Source: Algorimicrobium algoritergicola (lineage in GTDB: Bacteria > Bacteroidota > Bacteroidia > Flavobacteriales > Flavobacteriaceae). From it: DNA of 64,000 bases. A program made the position numbers and the translations under genes. The notes under the pieces are model-generated. The model searched no databases. It had not been told where the DNA came from and saw only the letters and a program-made list of their open reading frames with translations. Where the stretch lies: positions 248,001 through 312,000 of the forward strand of contig NZ_VSKL01000001.1 in NCBI RefSeq assembly GCF_008086165.1, in the 5' to 3' direction. Below are positions 33,116-40,983 of this stretch, piece after piece; within the stretch, counting starts at the first letter, position 1; each line of letters opens with the position of its first letter.

Positions 33116-34897
33116 TCAATTTGTAATTAACATCTTTTGTGTATACGTAGCATTACTATCTGTTGTAATGCTTAAAAGATAGGAGCCACTGCTTAAATTA
33201 AGTGTGTCAATGCGCTCTACAGAATTTTGTTTCTTTCCTGTTTCTAAAACCAATTGGCCTAGCATATTGTAAATTTGAACTGTGTATGGCTCATTATTAG
33301 GGTTTTTAATATTAAAGCTGCCTTGGTTAGGGTTTGGATACACCTCAAAATTGGAAGCTGCAAACGCTTCCACACTTAATGGTAAAGGCTCAAAACGTAC
33401 TATAAACACATTTCTTATAAAGCCGTCTGTATTATTACCACCATCAATAAAGTCAGGTTGAATACTATTAGGTGTTGTTATTCCTGTTTCACTAACAGTT
33501 TCACCCACCAAATAAAAAACGTCATTATAAACCAAAGATTTAGAAGCGTAATCATTTTCATTACTACCGTAATAGGTGCCCCAATTTACGTCACCATCGG
33601 CGTTAAACTGCGCCACAAACGAATCATATCTACCCAATTTGGTTTCTTGATATGCACCAATGGTTGCTATATTTTCTTGAAGCCTACTTGTCCCAGACAC
33701 GAATACATTACCAGCACTATCCTTTGCTAAAAATGATGTAACTGTAGTATCATCCACATCGTCAAAGTTATCTGGTTCTAAACCAATATAAGAAGCCCAT
33801 ATACGATTTCCTAGAATATCAAATTTCGCTAAAAACGGTGTCCAAATTGTGTTTTCTGATTGTTCTTGATAACTATTCGGCGTCGTTATATTATTGCTAC
33901 CTATACTATTTCCTGTAAAATACAACACATTATTTACAACAAGTAAAGAGTTTTTATTTAGATATTCTGGGTAATTATTGCCATAATAGGTACTCCAAAG
34001 ACGCTCTCCAGCTAACGAAAATTTAGTTACAAAAATATCTTGGCAACTACCAGATTCAACCTGATGGCTGTTTGGTGTAGAAAAATATGAATTGGTTGTT
34101 GGAGGAAAACAATCCCGTGATACTCCTGCCACATACAAGCCATCTAATCCTAAAGTTATACTATAAATATTAGAACTATTAATGCCATAGTATGTTGCCC
34201 AAATACGCTGCCCATCCACAGAAAATTTGGTTATCAGACTATTATTGGTTTGGTTTATTGTTGTTTGAAATGCATTTGGTGTAGCTGCATTAGTTTTATT
34301 TGTTTTAGTATAAAAATAAATACCATCATTACTTTTATTGGCCACTATACCATAACTATGGGTTATACTGGTTACTAGTGCATCTGGATCACTATTTGAC
34401 CCTGTATAGTAAGTACTCCAAATCCTAGTTCCATACGTATTAAACTTTGCCAGAAACTCATCTGAACTGCCTTCTATATTAGTTTGCCAGGCATTACTAG
34501 TTGCAATACCATTAGCACTACCTGTACGCCCTAAAAGATAGATACTGTTGTCAACTCCAATAGTTATACCCAGAATAGCATCGCCAGACTCGCCCCCAAT
34601 AAAGGTAGACCACAAAATTTCTCCCGCAGGGTTTAATTTGGTTAAAAAACCATCCGAACTTCCACCACCAAAAGAGACTTGATGTGCGTTGGTAGTAGCA
34701 CTAAAAACACTTCCCGCTTTGACACTACCAACTAGATATATATTACCTTCTGAGTCTATGGTATTATCAGATAGATTTACACCTTCATCACCAAAATAAG
34801 TAGCCCAACCTCTTTGATAATCGAAGGTTTGGGCGTAACCTATTTCATATAAACCTATAAAACAAATGATATAGAATAGTTGTATTAATTTCATCAT
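33116..34897 (-). CDS. Secreted SBBP-repeat protein with type A T9SS sorting domain
   Basis: A 593-residue secreted protein with a signal peptide (ending near GYAQ), followed by repeated blades of about 60-70 residues each with a GxxxWSTYYG-like core (ILWSTFIGG, RIWSTYYTG, RIWATYYG, RLWSTYYG, RIWASYIG, VNWGTYYG), typical of beta-propeller (SBBP) repeats. The final about 75 residues (NFEVYPNPNQGSFNI, then YLLSITTDSNATYTQKMLI) are the type A sorting domain that targets it to the type IX system. It heads away from a small lipoprotein and a secreted protein upstream in the same direction. Confidence 0.88.
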   Translation of the reverse strand: MMKLIQLFYIICFIGLYEIGYAQTFDYQRGWATYFGDEGVNLSDNTIDSEGNIYLVGSVKAGSVFSATTNAHQVSFGGGSSDGFLTKLNPAGEILWSTFIGGESGDAILGITIGVDNSIYLLGRTGSANGIATSNAWQTNIEGSSDEFLAKFNTYGTRIWSTYYTGSNSDPDALVTSITHSYGIVANKSNDGIYFYTKTNKTNAATPNAFQTTINQTNNSLITKFSVDGQRIWATYYGINSSNIYSITLGLDGLYVAGVSRDCFPPTTNSYFSTPNSHQVESGSCQDIFVTKFSLAGERLWSTYYGNNYPEYLNKNSLLVVNNVLYFTGNSIGSNNITTPNSYQEQSENTIWTPFLAKFDILGNRIWASYIGLEPDNFDDVDDTTVTSFLAKDSAGNVFVSGTSRLQENIATIGAYQETKLGRYDSFVAQFNADGDVNWGTYYGSNENDYASKSLVYNDVFYLVGETVSETGITTPNSIQPDFIDGGNNTDGFIRNVFIVRFEPLPLSVEAFAASNFEVYPNPNQGSFNIKNPNNEPYTVQIYNMLGQLVLETGKKQNSVERIDTLNLSSGSYLLSITTDSNATYTQKMLITN

Positions 34898-34912
34898 AGT
34901 TTGTTTACAATG

Positions 34913-35464
34913 TTAATCAGTAATTACAATGTACGTTTCTCCATCAGGTACTGCTGCACCACTAACTGGATCAATAACATTTAAAGATACGGTTCCTCCC
35001 AAAGACCCATAAGTATAACTATCAAAATAGTCTGGTGACACAGGGAAGAGCGTTCCTCCCCCAAGGGCTCCACTAGGTCCTACTTGTGTTTTAACATGTT
35101 CAATTATCTGGGTAGCTCCATAAATATTTGCAACCAAACTACTTGGTAAAGGATTAGACCAAGCTCCTCCAGAAACCAATTGTCTAGACCAGTTATCAAT
35201 ATTTGGCGAACTCGTTGGGGAATAAAAAGGGAATCTGTTTGTACTAGCAGGACTAGCTTCTAATATATAAGTTGCACCAGGAGGTATAGAAATAAGACCA
35301 CCAGAAGGCTTACTTAAAAAAATTGGATGACTAGCTGTTTGCTTTTTTGTTCCAATATCTCCAATATCAAAATTAGTGCTTGAGAAATTATATATATAAA
35401 CGGTTTTTTGAGCCATAGTTTGTAGGCCTAAAAACAATACGGATAGTAAAAGTATTTTTTTCAT
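34913..35464 (-). CDS. Secreted protein, hypothetical
   Basis: Not recognised. A 183-residue protein with a clear signal peptide (MKKILLLSVLFLGLQTMAQ) and then a Gly/Ser/Pro-rich, cysteine-poor body (YIYNFSSTNFDIGDIGTKKQ, SLNVIDPVSGAAVPDGETYI) suggesting a beta-rich secreted or surface protein. It lies 15 bases upstream of the T9SS type A protein gene and 11 bases downstream of a small lipoprotein gene, so the three are probably one operon. Confidence 0.6.
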   Translation of the reverse strand: MKKILLLSVLFLGLQTMAQKTVYIYNFSSTNFDIGDIGTKKQTASHPIFLSKPSGGLISIPPGATYILEASPASTNRFPFYSPTSSPNIDNWSRQLVSGGAWSNPLPSSLVANIYGATQIIEHVKTQVGPSGALGGGTLFPVSPDYFDSYTYGSLGGTVSLNVIDPVSGAAVPDGETYIVITD

Positions 35465-35475
35465 GGTTAATAGAT

Positions 35476-35826
35476 TTAGTAGGTTAATTTTGTTTTTTCA
35501 GCATATACTTTAAGCGCCTTAATTAAAATTAAGTTGTTATTATTTAGCTTATCTAATTCTGCATTAGAAAACCCAAAAGTATTTAAAAGAATTCTCGATT
35601 GATTAATAATTTGCTCTTGGTTCGTACTGTTGAATATAGAAACTGGTTTACCATTCTTCTGCTCTAACGTATTTGAACGAGAAAATTCGGCCAATGCTTC
35701 TCTAAAAGCAATTATTTCATCGCTTTGCTTTAGGAACGAATTCTGTTCAGATAAAGATGTTGTATTTTCAACAGATATTGTATTTTCTTCTGTTGAGCAG
35801 GAAAAAAATACTGTTGACAACATCAA
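35476..35826 (-). CDS. Small lipoprotein, hypothetical; start uncertain
   Basis: The ATG/TTG starts at 35823-35826 give MMLSTVFFSC, too short for a signal peptide. The frame continues upstream without a stop to encode LKHPKFILALMLSTVFFSC, a convincing lipoprotein signal whose only possible starts are CTG (35853) or ATT (35856). So either a rare start codon is used or an upstream ATG was lost by mutation or sequencing error. The mature part (about 100 residues) is helical and Asn-rich with no known domain. It is the first gene of the probable three-gene secreted-protein operon. Confidence 0.5.
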   Translation of the reverse strand: MMLSTVFFSCSTEENTISVENTTSLSEQNSFLKQSDEIIAFREALAEFSRSNTLEQKNGKPVSIFNSTNQEQIINQSRILLNTFGFSNAELDKLNNNNLILIKALKVYAEKTKLTY

Positions 35827-36100
35827 TGCTAAAATAAATTTGGGGTGTTTCAGAATGATAGAGTTTAAATTAATAATTTGATATTCATCTACCCCAATAT
35901 AAGATTTTTTAATACCACAAAGTTAAAATACGCTATGTTTTCGATGCAATACATCGAAATATTAATTCTTTTAAACGAAGAAAACAATAACTTCGCCCTT
36001 ATGTAGCCAATTTTAGTGCATCATTTATAATTCAAAATAATACTATTAGTCTATTGAATTATTCAACCTGAATTTTAAATTTTTTAGAATGGCTTTTTTT

Positions 36101-36685
36101 TTATTTCCAGGTTACGGTTTCCATAATTTGCTGAATATCTTTTTGAAGATATTTAGCAGCTGGCAAAATAGAATCGAAATTAGGCTTCGCATAAAAATAC
36201 AACGAGCCTGTTAAAAAATGATTGATGCTGTCCGTTACGTAAAACTGGGATTGTGATGCGGCATTACCACCAACTTCATAAAACATTCCATAAACCTTTC
36301 GCTCCTTATTCTCATATACTTGCTCCGCTATTTCATCTGCCTTTACGGTATGCTCTTGTGTAAATCCTTGAGCATCTTTAAGCAATGTTAGTAACCGTTC
36401 TTTATTATTGTTGATTGGTTTATAGGTTAAATAAATGGTGCCTTTTAAAGCAGGATACATTAAATCAATTCCATAACTACCAGAATCATTACTAATAGTT
36501 CGCGCTTTAATTTGTGCAGCCAATTCATTTTTTTCAAAAGTAAACGGAAAACCAGCTTCTAATTTTTTATAGTCAGCCGTAGGGTATTCCAAGCGTAAAT
36601 GTGCTGCTGGTTTTGGTAAAGGATCATTACCACATGCCGTTAGGGATATGGCCAGAATTATAAAAAGTAATTGGTTGAATTTCAT
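36101..36685 (-). CDS. gldD: Gliding motility lipoprotein GldD
   Basis: A 194-residue lipoprotein (signal MKFNQLLFIILAISLTAC) with the conserved GldD features PKPAAHLRLEYPTADYK, GYSG-like GSYGIDLMYPALKGTIYLTY, YGMFYEVGGNAASQSQFY and SLYFYAKPNFDSILPA. GldD is required for gliding and is linked to the type IX secretion machinery in Flavobacterium johnsoniae. In relatives I recall it directly following gldE; here one extra lipoprotein gene lies between them. Confidence 0.93.
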   Translation of the reverse strand: MKFNQLLFIILAISLTACGNDPLPKPAAHLRLEYPTADYKKLEAGFPFTFEKNELAAQIKARTISNDSGSYGIDLMYPALKGTIYLTYKPINNNKERLLTLLKDAQGFTQEHTVKADEIAEQVYENKERKVYGMFYEVGGNAASQSQFYVTDSINHFLTGSLYFYAKPNFDSILPAAKYLQKDIQQIMETVTWK

Positions 36686-36723
36686 TATAATCTCAAATTA
36701 TGTGGCCATTTTAAAATTTGTTA

Positions 36724-37245
36724 CTAATCAAAAAATAGCGCGTTAAAACAAGTTATTCCTTTTAAATCTTTTAGCGGTTCAATTTTTTCGGAAATCGTAT
36801 TTGCTTGCCATGCTTTTTGGATATGTTGAATCATCAAATTATCTGCTTTGTCTACCAATGCAATAATGTTTTCGTCCTCATTACCATCTATTTCACAATA
36901 GCCTATCGTTATAAATGTTTCCTGGGTTACGCTTGGGATGACTAAAGTATCCACTATTTTATGATGTCTTCCATTACCAAATGAATCGCGAGAAATCTTA
37001 TTAAAAAGTATCAAACTATTAGCATCATCACGTAAGTGAAGTATTCCAAATTGCGAATCAAATGAATCACCATAAATGGTGGTATCACTAACTTTAATGT
37101 AATGTGATAGTTGGTTGACTTCTTTAAATTGTTGAAATTCTATCCCAATTAGGGAATCATTTGTTGTGGAAGTCTCTTTACCACAACTAACCAAAATTAC
37201 CGCAAACATTACCAGAAGAATCGGTTTCATAATTATAGTTTTCAT
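36724..37245 (-). CDS. Lipoprotein inserted between gldE and gldD, hypothetical
   Basis: Not recognised. A 173-residue protein with a lipoprotein signal (KPILLVMFAVILVSC) and a polar body containing GYCEIDGNEDENIIALVD and a C-terminal DLKGITCFNALFFD. It lies 14 bases downstream of gldE and 38 bases upstream of gldD, so it is almost certainly co-transcribed with gliding genes. Whether it acts in gliding is unknown. An alternative start at MKPILLV (37230) would shorten the signal by five residues. Confidence 0.6.
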   Translation of the reverse strand: MKTIIMKPILLVMFAVILVSCGKETSTTNDSLIGIEFQQFKEVNQLSHYIKVSDTTIYGDSFDSQFGILHLRDDANSLILFNKISRDSFGNGRHHKIVDTLVIPSVTQETFITIGYCEIDGNEDENIIALVDKADNLMIQHIQKAWQANTISEKIEPLKDLKGITCFNALFFD

Positions 37246-37259
37246 AGTTAGTTTTTACT

Positions 37260-38564
37260 TTAAGGAATAGTCACCTTCACACGTGTAATCCGTTTTTTAT
37301 CTAATGCTTCTATAATAAAAACGTAATTTCCGAAATATATTTTACTGCCTTGCTTTGGAAAACTTTTTGAGAATTCTAAAATAAAGCCAGCCAAGGTTTC
37401 TGCTTCGCCTTTTTCGGCTTCAAATAAACTCTCGTCTTCAACTTTTACAATTTTATAAAAATCTTTTAAAGCTGTTTTACCTTCAAAAACATAATTATTA
37501 TTATCTAGTTTCGAGTAAATTAAATCTTCATCATCAAACTCATCGCTGATATCACCTACAATTTCCTCAATAATATCTTCTAAAGAAATTAATCCAGATG
37601 TGCCACCATACTCATCAACCACAACGGCTAAATGGACTTTCTTTTCTTGAAATTCCACCATTAAATCATCCAGTTTTTTGTTTTCTGGCACAAAAAACGG
37701 CTCTCGCAGCAAGCTGGTCCAATCAAATTGCTTTCGGTCTAGAAATGGCAATAAATCCTTCACATAAAGAATACCCTTTATTTTGTCAATATTTTCTTCA
37801 AAAACAGGAATTCGGGAATAGCCATTACTCACAATTTCTGGAATAATTTCTAGATATTTCTGATTGACATTTAAGGCAAAAATATCAATACGTGGCCGCA
37901 TGACCTGCTTGGTATCAGTATTTCCAAAGGACACAATACCTTTTAATATTTTATGTTCCTCTTTAGTTGTATCTGCTTCGCTCGTTAAATCCAAAGCTTG
38001 CGATAATTGATCCACACTTAAATTGGATTTTTGCTTACCCAATTTACTATGAATTCCTAGCGTGATGCTGCGCATTGGCAAACTTAATGGTGAAAAAATT
38101 ACATCTAAAACACGCAATGGATAGGCCATAAACACGGCGAATTTCATACGGTTTCTGCTAGCATAAATTTTTGGTAGAATTTCACCAAATAGTAAAATTA
38201 AAAACGTGATAACTACCACTTCAACCAAGAATTTTACAATAGGTATTTGAATGCTTTTAAAAATAAATTGTCCTAAATAGGCGAAGAGAATAACAATACC
38301 AATATTGATGAAGTTGTTGGCTACTAAAATGGTTGCCAATAACTTTTTTGGACGTTCTAATAACTTAACAATAATATTGACAGCGGTTATGTTCGTTTGC
38401 GATTCGTCTTCAATATCCGTTCTGGTTAATGAAAACAATGCCACTTCTGCTCCAGAAATTAAGGCTGAACAAAGCAGTAATACAAATAGGAGTGCGATTC
38501 CTAAAAATATGGAATAATCAACGGAGATAATTAACGATAAAAAACTGGGAGGTTCTAGGTCCAA
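37260..38564 (-). CDS. gldE: Gliding motility-associated protein GldE (CNNM/CorC-like)
   Basis: An inner-membrane protein with the DUF21/CNNM transmembrane domain (residues about 15-200; ALISGAEVALFSLTRTDIED), two CBS domains (TDTKQVMRPRIDIFALN; VHLAVVVDEYGGTSGLISLEDIIEEIVGDI) and a C-terminal CorC_HlyC transporter-associated domain (YVFEGKTALKDFYKIV, LAGFILEFSKSFPKQGSKI). The 434-residue length fits GldE. In Flavobacterium it is required for gliding together with GldD. The gene lies in the conserved order mutY-ssb-gldE-gldD. Confidence 0.94.
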   Translation of the reverse strand: MDLEPPSFLSLIISVDYSIFLGIALLFVLLLCSALISGAEVALFSLTRTDIEDESQTNITAVNIIVKLLERPKKLLATILVANNFINIGIVILFAYLGQFIFKSIQIPIVKFLVEVVVITFLILLFGEILPKIYASRNRMKFAVFMAYPLRVLDVIFSPLSLPMRSITLGIHSKLGKQKSNLSVDQLSQALDLTSEADTTKEEHKILKGIVSFGNTDTKQVMRPRIDIFALNVNQKYLEIIPEIVSNGYSRIPVFEENIDKIKGILYVKDLLPFLDRKQFDWTSLLREPFFVPENKKLDDLMVEFQEKKVHLAVVVDEYGGTSGLISLEDIIEEIVGDISDEFDDEDLIYSKLDNNNYVFEGKTALKDFYKIVKVEDESLFEAEKGEAETLAGFILEFSKSFPKQGSKIYFGNYVFIIEALDKKRITRVKVTIP

Positions 38565-38586
38565 TGATAGTTGGTTTTAATGACGT

Positions 38587-39057
38587 TTAAAATGGCAAAT
38601 CGTCTTCTGGCATATCTACTTCCGGCTTGGGAGTAATAGGCTCTTGACGTGGCTGTGCACTTTGTGTTGGTTGTTGTTGTTGTTGTTGCGGCTGACTGGA
38701 TGGCGAACTTCCACTTTCCCCTTTAGTCGTTAGAAACGTAAAATCTGTACACTGAATTTCAGTAGAATACCGATCATTTCCTGTTTCATCTTGCCATTTT
38801 CTCGTTTTTATACGACCTTCAATATATACTTTATCGCCTTTGCCTAAATATTTTTCACAAACTTCGGCAGCTTTATTTCTAACTACAATATTGTGCCATT
38901 CTGTATTGGTAACACGTTCATTGGTTTGTTTACTCGTATACGTCTCGTTTGTAGCCAGCGGAAAACGGCCAATGCAGCCACCACCTTCAAAGTAGTGCAT
39001 CTTTACCTCATCTCCCAAATGCCCAATTAGCATGACTTTATTTAATGTTCCTGACAT
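38587..39057 (-). CDS. ssb: Single-stranded DNA-binding protein
   Basis: SSB binds single-stranded DNA during replication and repair. The OB-fold covers the first about 110 residues (MSGTLNKVMLIGHLGDEVKM, FPLATNETYTSKQTNE, WHNIVVRNKAAEVCEKYLGK, VYIEGRIKTRKWQDETGNDR). A low-complexity Gln/Pro/Ser linker follows, and it ends in the conserved acidic tail PEDDLPF. The length of 156 residues is typical. It sits between mutY and gldE. Confidence 0.97.
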   Translation of the reverse strand: MSGTLNKVMLIGHLGDEVKMHYFEGGGCIGRFPLATNETYTSKQTNERVTNTEWHNIVVRNKAAEVCEKYLGKGDKVYIEGRIKTRKWQDETGNDRYSTEIQCTDFTFLTTKGESGSSPSSQPQQQQQQPTQSAQPRQEPITPKPEVDMPEDDLPF

Positions 39058-39075
39058 GATTCTTTATTTATTTGG

Positions 39076-39083
39076 CAAAATTA
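39076..39083 (-). promoter_or_regulatory. ssb: Candidate -7 element for ssb
   Basis: The minus strand reads TAATTTTG, matching TAnnTTTG, about 19-26 bases upstream of the ssb ATG, suggesting an internal promoter in the mutY-ssb-gldE-gldD run. Confidence 0.35.
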
Positions 39084-39131
39084 CGCTTTTGCTATTCATA
39101 AACTTAAATTTAGTAAAAAAATATGAGCTCA

Positions 39132-40172
39132 CTAAATTTCAGATTGAAAATTGAAAGCATCAATAAAATTTTTAATCAGAATGGGAACAGCATAATTTTC
39201 AATTTCTGAAACAGGAATACCTGTTTTTGGCAGATTAGCGGTTTGTATAATCCAAAACTTGGTATGTAAATGCTGATGTGATAATTTATGAATAATATCA
39301 ACCGCGTTAAATAAGGTTACATTTTCAACCGAATCATCCGGATTTAATTGCTGTAGAAAACTTGCTTCATCCAAACTATGTTTCGATTCTAATAACGGAA
39401 ATTGATACAGATTTTGCCAAATGCCTTTTCCTTTTCGTTTTTCTAGAATAGTTTGCCCATCATTAGTTACATAAACAAGAAAATTAAAAAACTTGTTTTT
39501 AGGTTTGTTGTTTTTAATTTTAATAGGTAATACGCTTATTTCGTTTTTCCGAAACGCTATACAACCTTCCTTTAAAGGACAAACCGAACAATCCGGACTG
39601 CTAGGTTTGCATTGTATGGCACCAAACTCCATGATGGCTTGGTTAAAATCGGCTGGATTTTTAGCATCAATAATATCTGTTGCCAAGGCTTTAAACACCT
39701 TTTTACCTTCCGTACTATTAATAGGTATATGAATTCCATAAAATCTGGCAAGCACACGATATACATTCCCATCCACAACAGCAGCCACTTCGTTAAAACA
39801 AAAGGATGCAATGGCACTTGCTGTATAATCGCCAATTCCTTTTAGTTTTAGTAAATCAGTATAGTTATCTGGGAAATTTCCGTTTAAATTTACAGCCACA
39901 TATTTTGCTGTCGCGTGTAAATTTCTGGCTCGTGAATAGTAACCCAATCCTTGCCAAAGTTTTAAAACGGCTTCTTCGTTAGCATTTGCCAAGTCAAAAA
40001 CGGTAGGATATTGCGCTACAAAAGCCTCATAATAAGGTAATCCTTGCTTAATTTGTGTTTGTTGTAAAATAATTTCGGATAACCATATATAGTATGGGTT
40101 CTTGGTGTTTCGCCATGGCAAATCACGCTTATTTACTGAATACCAATTTGTTAAAGTTTTTGTAAAATGCAT
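39132..40172 (-). CDS. mutY: A/G-specific adenine glycosylase
   Basis: MutY removes adenine mispaired with 8-oxoguanine. The helix-hairpin-helix core holds SEIILQQTQIKQGLPYYEAF, LKLKGIGDYTASAIASFCFN and VVDGNVYRVLARF (catalytic Asp nearby). The iron-sulfur cluster ligands follow the expected C-x6-C-x2-C-x5-C pattern in CKPSSPDCSVCPLKEGC (about residues 192-208). The C-terminal part is the NUDIX-like 8-oxoG reading domain (GKGIWQNLYQFPLLE). Divergent from HU across 134 bases. Confidence 0.96.
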   Translation of the reverse strand: MHFTKTLTNWYSVNKRDLPWRNTKNPYYIWLSEIILQQTQIKQGLPYYEAFVAQYPTVFDLANANEEAVLKLWQGLGYYSRARNLHATAKYVAVNLNGNFPDNYTDLLKLKGIGDYTASAIASFCFNEVAAVVDGNVYRVLARFYGIHIPINSTEGKKVFKALATDIIDAKNPADFNQAIMEFGAIQCKPSSPDCSVCPLKEGCIAFRKNEISVLPIKIKNNKPKNKFFNFLVYVTNDGQTILEKRKGKGIWQNLYQFPLLESKHSLDEASFLQQLNPDDSVENVTLFNAVDIIHKLSHQHLHTKFWIIQTANLPKTGIPVSEIENYAVPILIKNFIDAFNFQSEI

Positions 40173-40191
40173 CGAAGTAGGTTGCTAATAG

Positions 40192-40199
40192 CAAAAGTA
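40192..40199 (-). promoter_or_regulatory. mutY: Candidate -7 element for mutY
   Basis: The minus strand reads TACTTTTG, matching TAnnTTTG, 20-27 bases upstream of the mutY ATG in the divergent region shared with HU. Confidence 0.35.
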
Positions 40200-40232
40200 A
40201 AGGTTTATATTCTTAAATTTTAATGAATTAGG

Positions 40233-40265
40233 TTTGAAATATTGAATTTTAAATTCCTATATTTG
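40233..40265 (+). promoter_or_regulatory. Promoter of the HU gene
   Basis: TTTG (40233-40236) and TATATTTG (40258-40265) are spaced by 21 bases, closely matching the Bacteroidota consensus TTTG / TAnnTTTG. It ends 41 bases upstream of the ATG. Confidence 0.6.
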
Positions 40266-40306
40266 CATCCCTTATTAGATTAATAGCAAACAATAAAATA
40301 ATTAAC

Positions 40307-40597
40307 ATGACAAAAGCTGATTTAGTAGCAAAAATTTCTGAAAAATTAGGAATTGAAAAAGGCGATGTACAGGCAACTGTTGAAACATTTATGGAGGAAG
40401 TGAAAACTTCATTAGAGAGTGGAGATAACGTTTATTTAAGAGGTTTTGGTAGCTTTATAATTAAAACTAGAGCTGAAAAAACTGGGAGAAATATTTCTAA
40501 AAATACAACTATCAAAATACCTGCTCATAATATTCCTGCATTTAAACCTGCAAAAGTATTTGTAGAAGGTGTTAAAACGAATGTTGACGTCAAGTAA
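40307..40597 (+). CDS. HU family DNA-binding protein
   Basis: A histone-like nucleoid protein of 96 residues. TKADLVAKISEKLGIEKGDV forms the helical dimerisation part and VYLRGFGSFIIKTRAEKTGR the beta-arm base, followed by IPAFKPAKVF with the conserved Pro-containing arm region (IKIPAHNIPAFKPAK). In Flavobacteria this gene (himA/hup) is typically divergent from mutY, as here. A close-to-consensus promoter precedes it. Confidence 0.95.
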   Translation: MTKADLVAKISEKLGIEKGDVQATVETFMEEVKTSLESGDNVYLRGFGSFIIKTRAEKTGRNISKNTTIKIPAHNIPAFKPAKVFVEGVKTNVDVK

Positions 40598-40631
40598 AAA
40601 CATTAAATTATTAACTTAAAACAAGTAACTT

Positions 40632-40724
40632 ATGCCAAGTGGTAAAAAGAGAAAGAGACACAAGGTAGCAACGCATAAGCGTAAAAAGAGAAGACGCGCT
40701 AACCGACACAAAAAGAAGAAGTAA
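40632..40724 (+). CDS. bS22-like (AURKAIP1/COX24-domain) small ribosomal protein
   Basis: A complete ORF of only 30 residues: MPSGKKRKRHKVATHKRKKR and then RRANRHKKKK. Over half the residues are Lys or Arg. The spacing KKRKRxKVxTHKRKKRR resembles the COX24/AURKAIP1 motif of mitochondrial mS38 and actinobacterial bS22, and Bacteroidota homologues in this position (between HU and RNase G) are often annotated so. It lies 34 bases after HU and is followed by a terminator, so it is probably co-transcribed with HU. It is below most gene-finding length cutoffs. Confidence 0.8.
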   Translation: MPSGKKRKRHKVATHKRKKRRRANRHKKKK

Positions 40725-40728
40725 GCTT

Positions 40729-40756
40729 AAAAAGTAGTTATTTAACTACTTTTTTG
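40729..40756 (+). terminator. Terminator after the bS22-like gene
   Basis: AAAAGTAGTTA and TAACTACTTTT pair around TTT and run into a T-stretch, closing the HU-bS22 unit. Confidence 0.65.
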
Positions 40757-40949
40757 GTTTTTACAACAAAGAGTTCTTTGAAATTGAGTTTCTCATTATA
40801 TAAAAATTTTATGTATCGAGTTGCTCTTCGGATTTAAAAAAATCCTGTGAGATACCTTAACTATATTCCGTGTAAAAACTGAGTATAGTTTGGGTGTTCT
40901 TTCTATTGTTTGTAATGGACAGTAGAAAAAATAGTATTAATCCATCTGT

Positions 40950-40964
40950 CATACCTTTGGTATG
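40950..40964 (+). repeat. Short hairpin in the RNase G leader
   Basis: CATACC and GGTATG pair around TTT, 20 bases upstream of the rng start codon. RNase E/G leaders in other bacteria are sites of self-regulation; a similar role here is only a possibility. Confidence 0.3.
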
Positions 40965-40983
40965 GTAGATAAAAATTAACAAA

